DNA of 41,325 nt from an uncultured Lachnospiraceae bacterium (GCA_947630695.1 CANRIM010000022.1:1-41325); one strand, 5' to 3'; positions 18,330 to 26,351 are shown, counted from the first letter of the stretch. The notes: generated by a model not told the origin, from the letters alone. Program-made: numbers and translations.

Positions 18330-19004
18330 TTATTTTTCAATTTCTCTGCTGTTGTAAAGCTCCTGCATTTCCGTGATGGGTTTCTGCATGATCTGTTCGA
18401 TCAGCGCGTCGTACTGCCCTTCCCGGATTTCCTGCACCCTCTTTTCCAGATGCTTCGATTTGGGCGCAATGTATTTTCCGGTGAGCCGCCTTGCCAGCAG
18501 GCCCACATGGGGATGGGAAATCCCGGCGGGACACCGCACGCTGCAGCAGCCGCAGCCCACGCAGTCAAAGGAAAGGGCCGCGCAGCCCTCAAAATCCCCC
18601 CGCTGGGCGCAGGCAATGTACTGCATCACGTTCAGGTTCTGGGGGCAGGCCTTGGTACAGGCGTTGCAGCCGATACAGCTGTATATTTCCGGGTACAGCT
18701 GCGCCATCACCTGCTGGTCCGCCTGCAGGGTCTCAATATCATATCTTCGTTTATCCGTAGGAAAGAAGGGAATGCTGGCCACATACATGCCGTCTTCCAC
18801 CCGGGTCTGGCAGGCCAGACAGGTTTTCAGTTCATTTTTCCCTTTGATGCGGTAAATGGTGGCGCAGGCGCCGCAAAAACCGTGGCGGCAGCCGCAGCCG
18901 CGCTTCAGGGTGTACCCGGCATACTCCATGGCGGCCATGATCGTAAGGGAAGCGGGTACGCTGTATTTCTTTCCGAAAAAATAGACGTCTACTGTTTTTT
19001 CCAT
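18330..19004 (-). CDS. Fumarate reductase-like iron-sulfur subunit (FrdB/N-terminal TfrB-like)
   Basis: This 224-aa electron-transfer subunit has an N-terminal plant-type 2Fe-2S domain (C37, C39, C44, C47, with C62 and C65). A C-terminal ferredoxin part has two cysteine groups: C110/C113/C116/C120 (CIGCNACTKAC) and C148/C151/C153/C154/C158 (CVGCGCC, then RCP). Methanogen TfrB carries a C-terminal HdrB-like CCG domain; here that domain is missing, while a separate hdrB gene stands at the head of the same cluster. I start at the ATG at 19004 (AGAGGAT eight bases upstream). The longer frame runs through the 171-bp repeat and is not credible. The gene feeds the flavoprotein 11 bp downstream. Confidence 0.86.
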   Translation of the reverse strand: MEKTVDVYFFGKKYSVPASLTIMAAMEYAGYTLKRGCGCRHGFCGACATIYRIKGKNELKTCLACQTRVEDGMYVASIPFFPTDKRRYDIETLQADQQVMAQLYPEIYSCIGCNACTKACPQNLNVMQYIACAQRGDFEGCAALSFDCVGCGCCSVRCPAGISHPHVGLLARRLTGKYIAPKSKHLEKRVQEIREGQYDALIEQIMQKPITEMQELYNSREIEK

Positions 19005-19060
19005 ACCGTTATATCCTCTTTTTTCTTTGATTCGGCACATTACATGATTCGGGCGTTGGA

Positions 19061-19231
19061 AATGATTACGGATTGTTACGCTGCTTCGCAGCTCCCACAA
19101 TCCTACCCAACATTCGGAATCCATGGGGCCCCTGCCCCACTTCTTCCTCATGTTGGGGGCGCGTCATAAAGCTTCTCACCCAACGGTATGCAAGCATACC
19201 GTGGATTCGAGCTTTTGACGCTGTAATCATT
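19061..19231. repeat. 171-bp MITE-like hairpin repeat, copy 1
   Basis: This is near-identical to 25790-25960, with the same orientation and the same length. The ends are 9-bp inverted repeats, AATGATTAC and GTAATCATT. Inside are the hairpin GCTGC-TTC-GCAGC, nested in GGATTGT/ACAATCC, the inverted pair CCCAACAT/ATGTTGGG, and ACGGTATGC-AA-GCATACCGT. The copies differ by a few substitutions and two compensating single-base indels. This copy begins 57 bp upstream of the FrdB-like start and ends three bases downstream of the flxA stop, so it lies inside the presumed operon. It encodes no transposase. Confidence 0.85.
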
Positions 19232-19234
19232 ACA

Positions 19235-20071
19235 TTACCATATTTCATCCGGCATTTCGTCGATCTCATCAAAACGAAAGACCGGGCCGTCTTTGCAGAC
19301 ATATTTTGTGCCGATATTGCAGCGGCCGCATTTGCCGATGCCGCATTTCATCCGAAGTTCCAGGGTGGTGTACACCTGATCCTTGGTATATCCCATTTCC
19401 TCCAGCGCCGCCAGCACAAATTTAATCATCACCGGCGGTCCGCAGACCAGCGCCGTTTTGTCCGGTGCAAAGTCCAGCTCTTTCAGGTATGCGGGCACAA
19501 ATCCCACATGACCCTCCCAGCCTTCCTGAGGGCGGTCAATGGTCAGATGCACATGCACATCCGGCGCCTGCATCCAGACCTCCCGGATTTCTTTCATCTG
19601 CACCAGATCGTCTGCCGACCGGGCGCCGTATAAGATATCCACCGTGCCGTAATCCGCCCTGTGATCCAGTACATAGTTGATCACGGAGCGCAGCGGCGCC
19701 AGTCCGATGCCTCCGGCAATAAACAGCAGGTCTTTTCCTTTCAGTTCACTGTCCACCGGAAAATAATTGCCGTAAGGCCCCCGCACCGCAATCTGGCTGC
19801 CCGGCTCCAGACTGTGCAGATATTCCGTAAGTTCTCCGCAGCATTTGATACTGAACTCCTGATACGCCTGATTGGTGGGGGAAGAAGTAATAGAAAACAT
19901 GGCCTCTCCCACCCCCGGCGCGCACAGCATGGCGCACTGTCCGGGCATATGGTCAAACAGCTTGCCGCCTTCCGGCGCATTGACCCGGAAGGTCTTCACG
20001 TCCGGCGTTTCCTGCCGGATATCCGTAATCACGCCTACCTGTGGGATCAGCGCGTCTGTGGTTCTATTCAT
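19235..20071 (-). CDS. flxA: Flx subunit A: FAD/NAD(H)-binding oxidoreductase with 2Fe-2S C-terminus
   Basis: This 278-aa protein belongs to the ferredoxin-NADP reductase/PyrK/AsrB group. An N-terminal FAD barrel has FSITSSP (59-65). The NAD domain has AGGIGLAPLR (119-128) and a CGPPVM segment. The C-terminal cysteines (KCGIGKCGRC, plus a later Cys) form a 2Fe-2S site. In Flx-Hdr complexes this subunit takes electrons from NADH. The ATG at 20071 has GGAAGG eight bases upstream and overlaps the flxB stop. The frame is open seven codons further, without a better ribosome site. The 171-bp repeat follows the stop after three bases. Confidence 0.88.
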   Translation of the reverse strand: MNRTTDALIPQVGVITDIRQETPDVKTFRVNAPEGGKLFDHMPGQCAMLCAPGVGEAMFSITSSPTNQAYQEFSIKCCGELTEYLHSLEPGSQIAVRGPYGNYFPVDSELKGKDLLFIAGGIGLAPLRSVINYVLDHRADYGTVDILYGARSADDLVQMKEIREVWMQAPDVHVHLTIDRPQEGWEGHVGFVPAYLKELDFAPDKTALVCGPPVMIKFVLAALEEMGYTKDQVYTTLELRMKCGIGKCGRCNIGTKYVCKDGPVFRFDEIDEMPDEIW

Positions 20072-21101
20072 TGGCTGCACCTTCCTTTGCAAAGGCTTTG
20101 ATCACTTTGACGATATTGAGGGAAACCGGACATTTTTCCACGCAGCGGCCGCAGCCGGTGCAGGAATACATCCCGTCGTTATTGGCGGGAAAATAGACCA
20201 GCTTATGCATAAAGCGCTGACGAAAGCGCTGCATCTGAGTCGTCCGGTTATTCCCGGCGGCCATCAGCGTAAAATCGGAATACATACAGGAATCCCAGCA
20301 GCGGTACCGCTGTACGCCGTCTGCTGTTTTGTAATCCCGGATATCATAGCACTGACAGGCGGGACAGACAAAGGTACAGGTGCCGCAGGCCAGACAGGGC
20401 CGATACAGCTGTTCCCAGAGCGGGGATTCAAATTTTTCGTTCATATGCGCCCCGTCCCAGCCCTCTAAGGAAAGGGATGCATAGGGCAGCTTCTTTACCA
20501 TCGAACGGATCCGCGCCTGCTCTTTTTCCACGGCAGCACTGTCTTCTGCGGCTTCCAGCAGCGGCTCCACCGATTTGGTCAGGGCCGCGCCCTTTTCCGT
20601 GTAAGACTTCCAGTAAAATTCTTCGCCGATCTTCCAAAGGCATACATCCGCCGCCGGCGCAGCCGGGTCAATACCGAAAACAGAGCAGAAACAGCTGGTC
20701 TCCGGCGCAGCGCAGGCCAGGGCTACAATGGTGCCCTTTTCCCGGCGGGCGGCGTAACAGCTGTCTGCCGGTTCTTTTAAGAATACCTGATCCAGCACCT
20801 GTATGCCTTTCAGGTCGCAGGCCTTCATGCCGAATACCACAAAGGGCCGGTCCTTCCTTTTTCCTGCCTCGATGGTCAGCTTTCCTTCCTGCGTCCGGCA
20901 GGTATAGAGGCTTTCAAACTGCGGAAAAAAGGCGTCCTTGGGGGACTTCACCGTTTTTAAGGTCTCTAACGATACCTCCGCATCCGGCGTCCACGCCGCA
21001 AAATTCACCTGTCCGCCGGCCTTTACCGGCAGATACAGTTCTCTTTCTTCTGTTATTTTTTGAAACAGCGCCGCTGTCTGTTTGCTGTGAATCCGATACA
21101 T
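20064..21101 (-). CDS. flxB: Flx subunit B: 4Fe-4S dicluster protein
   Basis: This 345-aa protein resembles AsrA/hydrogenase-beta-type proteins. The N-terminal two thirds has the VFGMKACDLKGIQVLDQVF segment typical of the group. The C-terminus holds CLACGTCTFVCPACQC and CTGCGRCVEKCP, enough for two 4Fe-4S clusters with extra cysteines. Its expected role is electron relay between the NAD/FAD subunit FlxA and the FlxC/FlxD side of the complex in the cytoplasm. AGGAGG lies nine bases upstream of the ATG. The start overlaps the flxC stop by one base. Confidence 0.85.
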   Translation of the reverse strand: MYRIHSKQTAALFQKITEERELYLPVKAGGQVNFAAWTPDAEVSLETLKTVKSPKDAFFPQFESLYTCRTQEGKLTIEAGKRKDRPFVVFGMKACDLKGIQVLDQVFLKEPADSCYAARREKGTIVALACAAPETSCFCSVFGIDPAAPAADVCLWKIGEEFYWKSYTEKGAALTKSVEPLLEAAEDSAAVEKEQARIRSMVKKLPYASLSLEGWDGAHMNEKFESPLWEQLYRPCLACGTCTFVCPACQCYDIRDYKTADGVQRYRCWDSCMYSDFTLMAAGNNRTTQMQRFRQRFMHKLVYFPANNDGMYSCTGCGRCVEKCPVSLNIVKVIKAFAKEGAANE

Positions 21102-22063
21102 TACCGTTTGCCTCCTGCTGTTTGCGGCTCCGCGTCTTCCGGACGATACTCCGTCAGGGGCGTTTTTCCTTCCACCGAACTGCCCGCCTGATATGTTCCG
21201 TACAATGTGTTAATATCCTGAATCAGTTTCCGGTTGAATAAATGCAGCGGTATTTTCTGCGGACAGACTCTGCTGCATTCTCCGCAGTCTGTACACCGGC
21301 CTGCCACATGGAAGGCCCGGATGATATGAAACATGCGCTCTTCGAAACTGTCTGCATTGACCTTCTGCACGCTGTCAAACTTTGTGCTGTCAAAGACGCA
21401 TTTCCGGCAGTTACAGACCGGACAGACATTTCTGCAGGCGTTGCAGCGGATGCATTTGCGCAGTTCTTCCTGAAAATAAGCGAAGCGCGCCTCCGACGCC
21501 ATGGCTTCGATTTCCCGCACTGCCGCGAAACGGTCCCCGTCCGTGGTATCCCGAGAGCTTCCGATCTGCTCGTCAAAAATCACATGGTCTTTCCCCTTGC
21601 AGACGTGGCAGCGTTCCAGCAGCACGTCCTTCCGGCGGCAGCTTTTTTCTCCCTCCAGGGTTTCGATCCGCAGCGTATCATTTTCCGTTTCCGAAATGCC
21701 TAAGATCCCTTGGATGCCCGCTGCCCGGATTTTGTCAATATCCAGTTTGCCGCTGCAGCCCACGCCGATGATATAGGCTTTTTCCCGATCCAACCGGTGT
21801 TCTTTCAGCAGCTGATTAAAACTGTAGCTGTCGCAGGGTTTCAAACAGACCAGGGTCTTTCCCGGCAGTTTTGCTGCCTCAATCATATATTTGCTTAAAT
21901 TTGCCGCACAAAATCCATGATAGACAAAGGCGTCCAACGACGCTTTTGTTTCGAAAAACGCAGGCTCCGCGTCGTAATCCATTTCCCCTTTTTTCCAGCC
22001 GAGGATCCGCTGTACGCTTCCGTCTGCCAGCAGCTGTGCAATCCGGTTTTTCAGTTCCTGCAT
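21101..22063 (-). CDS. flxC: Flx subunit C: FrhB/HdrA-like iron-sulfur protein
   Basis: This 320-aa protein has an N-terminal FrhB-like part with CLKPCDSYSFNQLL and VGCSGKLDIDKI, typical of coenzyme F420 hydrogenase beta-related subunits. A CHVCKGKDH motif follows near residue 152. The C-terminal dicluster ferredoxin has CIRCNACRNVCPVCNC and CTDCGECSRVCP. It is expected to relay electrons within the FlxABCD module. GGGGGAT lies five bases upstream of the ATG, and the start overlaps the flxD stop by 13 bp. Confidence 0.85.
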   Translation of the reverse strand: MQELKNRIAQLLADGSVQRILGWKKGEMDYDAEPAFFETKASLDAFVYHGFCAANLSKYMIEAAKLPGKTLVCLKPCDSYSFNQLLKEHRLDREKAYIIGVGCSGKLDIDKIRAAGIQGILGISETENDTLRIETLEGEKSCRRKDVLLERCHVCKGKDHVIFDEQIGSSRDTTDGDRFAAVREIEAMASEARFAYFQEELRKCIRCNACRNVCPVCNCRKCVFDSTKFDSVQKVNADSFEERMFHIIRAFHVAGRCTDCGECSRVCPQKIPLHLFNRKLIQDINTLYGTYQAGSSVEGKTPLTEYRPEDAEPQTAGGKR

Positions 22064-22494
22064 CGAAGATCCCCCAATCTGATATTTCTGCCCAGAGACC
22101 CCACGGTTTTTACAAAATCATTCATGGTCTCGGAAAACTTCGCGCCTTCCGCGGCGGAAACCCATTCCACCCGGACTCTTTCTTTTTCTATGCCGATAAA
22201 TTCCAGCAGGGAAAACAGCAGCGTCATTCTTCTTCTCGTATAATAATTTCCGGTGCTGTAATGGCAATCTCCCGGGTGACAGCCGCAGAGAATCACGCCG
22301 TCCGCACCCCGCTCAAAGGCGCGCAGAAGAAACATGGGATTGACGCGGCAGGAACAGGGCACCCGGATAATTTTCACATCCGCAGGATAGGAAAGCCGGC
22401 TGCTGCCGGCCAGATCCGCACCGGCGTAGCTGCACCAGTTGCAGCAGAACGCCACGATTTTCGGTCGAAATTCTTCTTTATGATCTATCTGCAT
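22051..22494 (-). CDS. flxD: Flx subunit D / MvhD-type 2Fe-2S adaptor of HdrA
   Basis: This 147-aa protein has the MvhD signature: CCNWCSYAGAD (17-27), VPCSCRVNP (46-54) and CGCHPGDCHY (70-79). The cysteines bind a 2Fe-2S cluster. MvhD/FlxD passes electrons from the NADH or hydrogenase module to the bifurcating flavin of HdrA. I use the ATG at 22494, with GGAGGT nine bases upstream, which overlaps the hdrA 3' end by 10 bp. The longer frame inside hdrA has no family similarity. Confidence 0.92.
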   Translation of the reverse strand: MQIDHKEEFRPKIVAFCCNWCSYAGADLAGSSRLSYPADVKIIRVPCSCRVNPMFLLRAFERGADGVILCGCHPGDCHYSTGNYYTRRRMTLLFSLLEFIGIEKERVRVEWVSAAEGAKFSETMNDFVKTVGSLGRNIRLGDLRCRN

Positions 22495-24473
22495 ATCGCG
22501 TCTACCTCCGCTATGATCTGTCTGTTGGAAAAGCCCTGCAGATCCATTGCGCCGGACGGACAGGCCACCGTGCAGGCGCCGCAGCCCTGACAAAGCGCGG
22601 AATTGACCACGGCCACCCGCCGCGTCTCTCTGCCGCCCGGCGCCGCCACTTCTTTTTCTTCATATGTAATGGCGCCATAAGGACATACATTGGCACAGGC
22701 CGAACAGCCGTTGCAGGCCAGCACATCCGGCATGGCCGTGCAGGGATTGGTCCGCAGCCGGTCCTTTGCCAGCAGGCCGATGACCTTTACGGCAGCAGCG
22801 CCGGCCTGGGACACGGTCTCGGGAATATCCTTCGGCCCCTGACAGGTCCCCGACAGGAAAATGCCCGCCGTGGCGGATTCCACCGGCCGCAGCTTCGGAT
22901 GGGCTTCCGTCAGAAAATCGTTGGTATCAATGCCCGCTGTCAGCATACCCGCCAGGGGCCTCACCCCTTCGCTGGGCTCGATAGCCGCCGCCAGCACCAC
23001 CAGATCCGCTTCGATCTGCAGCTGCCGTGCATCCAGCAGATCCACACCCTGCACCAGCAGCCGTCCGTCCGGCTGCGGCGCTACCTTGCCGACCTGCCCT
23101 TTGATATAATCCACATGATATTCTTCCACGGCCCGCCGGTAAAACTCGTCGAAATTCTTCCCCGGCGTCCGCACGTCAATGTAAAAGACCGTCACCTTCG
23201 TATCCGGATATTTTTCCCGGATCAGCATGGCGTGTTTTGCCGTATACATACAGCAGATTTTGGAACAATAGCTCTTTCCGCGGTCGTCCGCGCAACGGCT
23301 GCCCACGCACTGAATGAATACGATTTCCTTCGGCTGCCTGTGATCCGACAGGCGCTCCAGGTGGCCGCCTGTAGGGCCGGCCGCATTCATCAGCCGTTCC
23401 AGCTCCAGCGACGTGATCACGTCCGGGCTCTGGCTGTAGGCATATTCGTCATAGTGATCCAGCTTGATCATATCAAAACCGGTGGCTGCCACGATGGCGC
23501 CGTATTTCCGGGTAATGATCGCGTCCTCCTGTGTATAGTCAATGGCCTGCGCCTGACAGACTTTGGCACAGAGGCCGCATTTTCCCGTCTGAAAATGGAT
23601 ACAGGTTTCCCGGTCGATCACCGGCACATTGGGCACGGCCTGGGCGAAGGGCGTGTAAATGGCGCTTCGCATTTTAAGTCCCCGGTTAAATGCGTCCGGC
23701 GCTTTTTTCGACGGACATTTTTCCTGGCAGGCGCCGCAGCCGGTACATTTGTCTGCGTCTACGCTTCTGGCTTTTTTCCGGATATCCACCGTGAAATCGC
23801 CCACAAATCCGCTGACCTTCTCCACTTCGCTGTAGGTATACAGGGTGATCTTTTCATGGGCTGCAGCTTCCACCATCTTGGGCGTTAAGATACAGGCCGA
23901 ACAGTCCAGCGTCGGGAAGGTCTTGTCCAGCTGGGCCATTCTGCCGCCGATGCTGGGCGTCCGCTCCACAATATCCACTTCATACCCGGCTTCCGCAATG
24001 TCCAGCGCCGTCTGGATCCCCGCGATGCCGCCGCCAATGACCAGCGCCCGTTTGGTGACAGGACTTTCACCTTCCTGCAGCGGCGTGCTCAGATTCACCT
24101 TGGCAATGGCGGCTCTGGCCAATACCAGCGCCTTCTGCGTAGCCGTTTCCATATCTTTATGTATCCAGGAACACTGCTCCCGGATATTCGCAATTTCCAC
24201 CATATAGGGATTGAGCCCCGCGCCCGCAGCGCATTTGCGGAAGGTGGCTTCGTGCATCCGCGGCGAACAGGAGCACACCACAATCCCGGACAGTCGTTCA
24301 TTTTGAATGGCCTCCGCGATCATGGCCTGTCCGGCTTCCGAACACATATAGGGATAATCATTCGCATACACCACGCCTGGCTCGGACTTGACATATGCGA
24401 CCAATTGTTTCACATCCACCGTCGCGGCAATATTGCTTCCGCAATGGCATACAAATACACCGATTCTCTGCAT
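22485..24473 (-). CDS. hdrA: Heterodisulfide reductase subunit A (bifurcating flavoprotein)
   Basis: This 662-aa protein starts with the Hdr N-terminal domain (CHCGSN at 9-14). The FAD Rossmann motif is VIGGGIAGIQTALDIAEAGY (145-164), and the conserved SACILTPKM segment lies at 192-200. Inserted cysteines form CTGCGACQEKCP (243-254) and the CIHF...GKCGLCAKVC motif (291-306). The HdrA-specific RCADDRGKSYCSKICC lies at 393-408. A C-terminal two-cluster ferredoxin has CNGCSACANVCP (587-598) and CQGCGACTVACP (628-639). HdrA carries the flavin that splits electron pairs between ferredoxin and the HdrBC branch. AAGGAG precedes the ATG. The gene starts 66 bp downstream of hdrC. Confidence 0.94.
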   Translation of the reverse strand: MQRIGVFVCHCGSNIAATVDVKQLVAYVKSEPGVVYANDYPYMCSEAGQAMIAEAIQNERLSGIVVCSCSPRMHEATFRKCAAGAGLNPYMVEIANIREQCSWIHKDMETATQKALVLARAAIAKVNLSTPLQEGESPVTKRALVIGGGIAGIQTALDIAEAGYEVDIVERTPSIGGRMAQLDKTFPTLDCSACILTPKMVEAAAHEKITLYTYSEVEKVSGFVGDFTVDIRKKARSVDADKCTGCGACQEKCPSKKAPDAFNRGLKMRSAIYTPFAQAVPNVPVIDRETCIHFQTGKCGLCAKVCQAQAIDYTQEDAIITRKYGAIVAATGFDMIKLDHYDEYAYSQSPDVITSLELERLMNAAGPTGGHLERLSDHRQPKEIVFIQCVGSRCADDRGKSYCSKICCMYTAKHAMLIREKYPDTKVTVFYIDVRTPGKNFDEFYRRAVEEYHVDYIKGQVGKVAPQPDGRLLVQGVDLLDARQLQIEADLVVLAAAIEPSEGVRPLAGMLTAGIDTNDFLTEAHPKLRPVESATAGIFLSGTCQGPKDIPETVSQAGAAAVKVIGLLAKDRLRTNPCTAMPDVLACNGCSACANVCPYGAITYEEKEVAAPGGRETRRVAVVNSALCQGCGACTVACPSGAMDLQGFSNRQIIAEVDAICR

Positions 24474-24539
24474 GTCTTATCTCCTTGATCGCGGCAGGGA
24501 CGCCCCTGCCATTTCATCGGAAAGCATTTACGATTTGCC

Positions 24540-24920
24540 TTACCATCTCCGGAAGGCACTGACCAGCAGCTGGGGCGGCAGATCCGCTTCCATTTTGCTG
24601 ATTTCATCTGCTGACAGATAACTGTTTCCTCTTTGCCGGAGCACCAGCTGTCTGGCGGCGTCGATGATCCTGCCCGGCTTTACGTCTCTCGGGCAGCGCT
24701 CCACGCAGGCAAAGCAGCCCAGGCATTTCCATAAGGATTTTGATGCTGCCAGCGTTTCCACGTCATCATGCAGCACATAGGATACAAACTGATGGGGTTT
24801 GATGTCCATTTCCGAAAAGGTCGGGCAGGATGCGGAACATTTGCCGCATTTCATACAGCGATAGGGATTGGTGCTGCTGATCTCTTCGATCCGGGCCGCG
24901 GCGTATTCTGATTTTGTCAT
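24540..24920 (-). CDS. hdrC: Heterodisulfide reductase subunit C
   Basis: This 126-aa ferredoxin-like subunit has two 4Fe-4S motifs, CMKCGKCSASCP (22-33) and CLGCFACVERCP (66-77). HdrC connects HdrA to the catalytic HdrB. The ATG at 24920 has AGGAGG a few bases upstream and overlaps the hdrB stop in ATGA, so the two are translationally coupled. The frame runs on upstream through hdrB, but that part is low-complexity Arg/Gly and is not part of the protein. Confidence 0.92.
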   Translation of the reverse strand: MTKSEYAAARIEEISSTNPYRCMKCGKCSASCPTFSEMDIKPHQFVSYVLHDDVETLAASKSLWKCLGCFACVERCPRDVKPGRIIDAARQLVLRQRGNSYLSADEISKMEADLPPQLLVSAFRRW

Positions 24921-25741
24921 GAATTTTTTCCCTCCTGTTTTTCGGAAACGGCCGGGCCTTCCTTTACCCCCAGCGCCTCCGCCAGCAGTTCCGTAAAATA
25001 ATACACCGGCAGCGTTTCTTTCGTTTCGTTTCGATTCAGGTTGTACATACACAGCGGGCAGGACGTCACCAGCAGATCCGCGCCGAATCCGGCGGCGCTG
25101 CCTTTGATTTTCTCGCACATTGCCGCGGGCAGAGCCGGATCCTTCAAAGACAGGTAGGCGCCACAGCATTCATTTCGATAGGGATAGATCACCGGTTCCG
25201 CGCCGATGGCCCGGATAAAATCCTCCAGAATCTTCGGATTTTCCGGATCGTCAAACTGCAGGATCTTTCCGGGACGCAGCAGCAGACAGCCATAGTAGGC
25301 GCCGATGCGTCTGCCGGTCAGGGGGTGGGTCACTTTTTCCCGCAGGGTTTCAAATCCCACCACGTCCCGCAGCACTTCCAGAAAATGCAGCACCTTTGTT
25401 TCCCCCTGATAGGGCGGCTCCAATTCCAGATAACGGTTCGCCTTGTCCCGGATCTCCGGGACATGCCGCATATCGTCATTGACCCGTTTGAGCACATGGT
25501 GGCAGGCAGAGCATAAAGTCACCAAATCCTGATTCTTTTCCTTCGCCTCCTGCAGCGCCCGGACGGCAGAGAGCTTTCTGGCGGTTTCATCCTTGCCAAG
25601 CGGATAGACGCCGCCGCAGCACTGCCAGTTGTCCAGTTCTTCCAGTTCTATATTCAAAGCATTTGCACAGGCTCTGGCATACTGATCCAGGGCCCGGGCC
25701 TTATTTTTCAGCGTACATCCGGGATAATAACTGAATTTCAT
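24917..25741 (-). CDS. hdrB: Heterodisulfide reductase subunit B (two CCG domains)
   Basis: This 274-aa protein has two complete CCG domains. The first has C9, C41-C42-G43, C77 and C80. The second has C152, C192-C193-G194, C228 and C231. In methanogens these bind the two non-cubane 4Fe-4S clusters that reduce the CoM-S-S-CoB disulfide. This organism shows no methanogen features, so the natural partner is something else; candidates are discussed under findings. It is the first gene of the cluster. AAGGGGA lies seven bases upstream of the ATG. The leader contains the 171-bp repeat. Confidence 0.93.
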   Translation of the reverse strand: MKFSYYPGCTLKNKARALDQYARACANALNIELEELDNWQCCGGVYPLGKDETARKLSAVRALQEAKEKNQDLVTLCSACHHVLKRVNDDMRHVPEIRDKANRYLELEPPYQGETKVLHFLEVLRDVVGFETLREKVTHPLTGRRIGAYYGCLLLRPGKILQFDDPENPKILEDFIRAIGAEPVIYPYRNECCGAYLSLKDPALPAAMCEKIKGSAAGFGADLLVTSCPLCMYNLNRNETKETLPVYYFTELLAEALGVKEGPAVSEKQEGKNS

Positions 25742-25789
25742 ATGTAGTTCCCCTTATTTGGATCTTTTTGTCTTTTTCCTCTATGATTC

Positions 25790-25960
25790 AATGATTACGG
25801 ATTGTTACGCTGCTTCGCAGCTCTCACAATCCTACCCAACATTCGGAATCCATGGGGCCCCTGCCCCACTTCTTCCTCATGTTGGGACGCGTCATAAAGC
25901 TTCTCGCCCAACGGTATGCAAGCATACCGTGGATTCGCAGCTTTCGACGCTGTAATCATT
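25790..25960. repeat. 171-bp MITE-like hairpin repeat, copy 2, in the hdrB leader
   Basis: This is a direct copy of 19061-19231 with the same 9-bp inverted ends and the same internal hairpins. It ends 49 bp from the hdrB start codon. Its outer end contributes AAT to a TATAAT box at 25958-25963 (minus strand), so transcription is predicted to start inside it and the element becomes the 5' leader. No target duplication is obvious. Confidence 0.85.
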
Positions 25961-25986
25961 ATATAACCTGTTTGCATTTCTAACAA
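25958..25986 (-). promoter_or_regulatory. Candidate promoter of the hdr-flx-tfr operon
   Basis: On the minus strand TTGTTA (25986-25981) and TATAAT (25963-25958) have exactly 17 bp between them. The -10 box straddles the border of the repeat element. The predicted start is at about 25951, giving a leader of roughly 210 nt before hdrB. Confidence 0.6.
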
Positions 25987-26078
25987 TAGATTTTATGCAT
26001 TTCGGCAGATATTTCCGGATTGCCGGATATTTTACAGGCACCTGCCCTGCCGAAATTTTCCCGGCGGGTCTTTCAGCC

Positions 26079-26103
26079 AAAAAAAAACGGAGCTTGGGCT
26101 CCG
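26079..26103 (-). terminator. Rho-independent terminator upstream of the hdr promoter
   Basis: CGGAGC (26088-26093) pairs with GCTCCG (26098-26103) around a TTGG loop. On the minus strand a run of nine T follows. It would stop transcripts arriving from the right (the candidate RNA at 26351 or the island) before the hdr promoter. Confidence 0.75.
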
Positions 26104-26351
26104 CTGTTGCTTAAAAATTTTCTGTTTTCCATTATGATGTCTTAGGGGTATTTGGCTTTCAACGTCTTGCTTCTATGATTTCTCTAATTTTTTATGTTTA
26201 CTTTTAATTGTTTTTTGAATTATAATATTTATACAGAATATCAAATTGCTTGTAAATATATGCTTACCCGGGCAGCCGGGAGGGCGACTTACTAAGTTAA
26301 CCATTATTCGCCGGGACGGATAGGCTTTATCTATCTTCCGGCTGTCTTGTT
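26080..26351 (-). ncRNA. Candidate independent non-coding RNA with a three-way-junction 5' domain
   Basis: A promoter at 26358-26386 and the terminator at 26079-26103 bracket about 270 nt with no convincing gene. The first 90 nt fold as a junction. CAGCCGG/CCGGCTG (26273-26279 with 26338-26344) encloses a GATAG/CTATC hairpin (26319-26323, 26331-26335) and a GGCGA/TCGCC hairpin (26283-26287, 26308-26312). TGCTTA/TAAGCA (26261-26266, 26351-26356) forms a possible closing stem. The rest is AT-rich. I cannot match it to 6S, SRP, tmRNA, RNase P or a riboswitch class that I know. A second promoter-like pair, TTTACA-17 bp-TATAAA, lies inside the AT-rich part. Confidence 0.45.

Noticed and set aside
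19004-19151. N-terminal extension of the FrdB-like protein
   Set aside because: It is translated from the 171-bp repeat and would need a start without a ribosome site. The ATG at 19004 has one.
24920-25169. N-terminal extension of HdrC
   Set aside because: It overlaps hdrB and is low-complexity. The coupled ATG at 24920 with AGGAGG is clear.
22485-25741. Hdr genes as evidence for a methanogen or sulfate reducer
   Set aside because: The flanking genes (Bacillus-type purF, IS30, IS605, sortase-type adhesin, dockerin) are bacterial and Firmicute-like. No mcr, dsr or apr genes are present.
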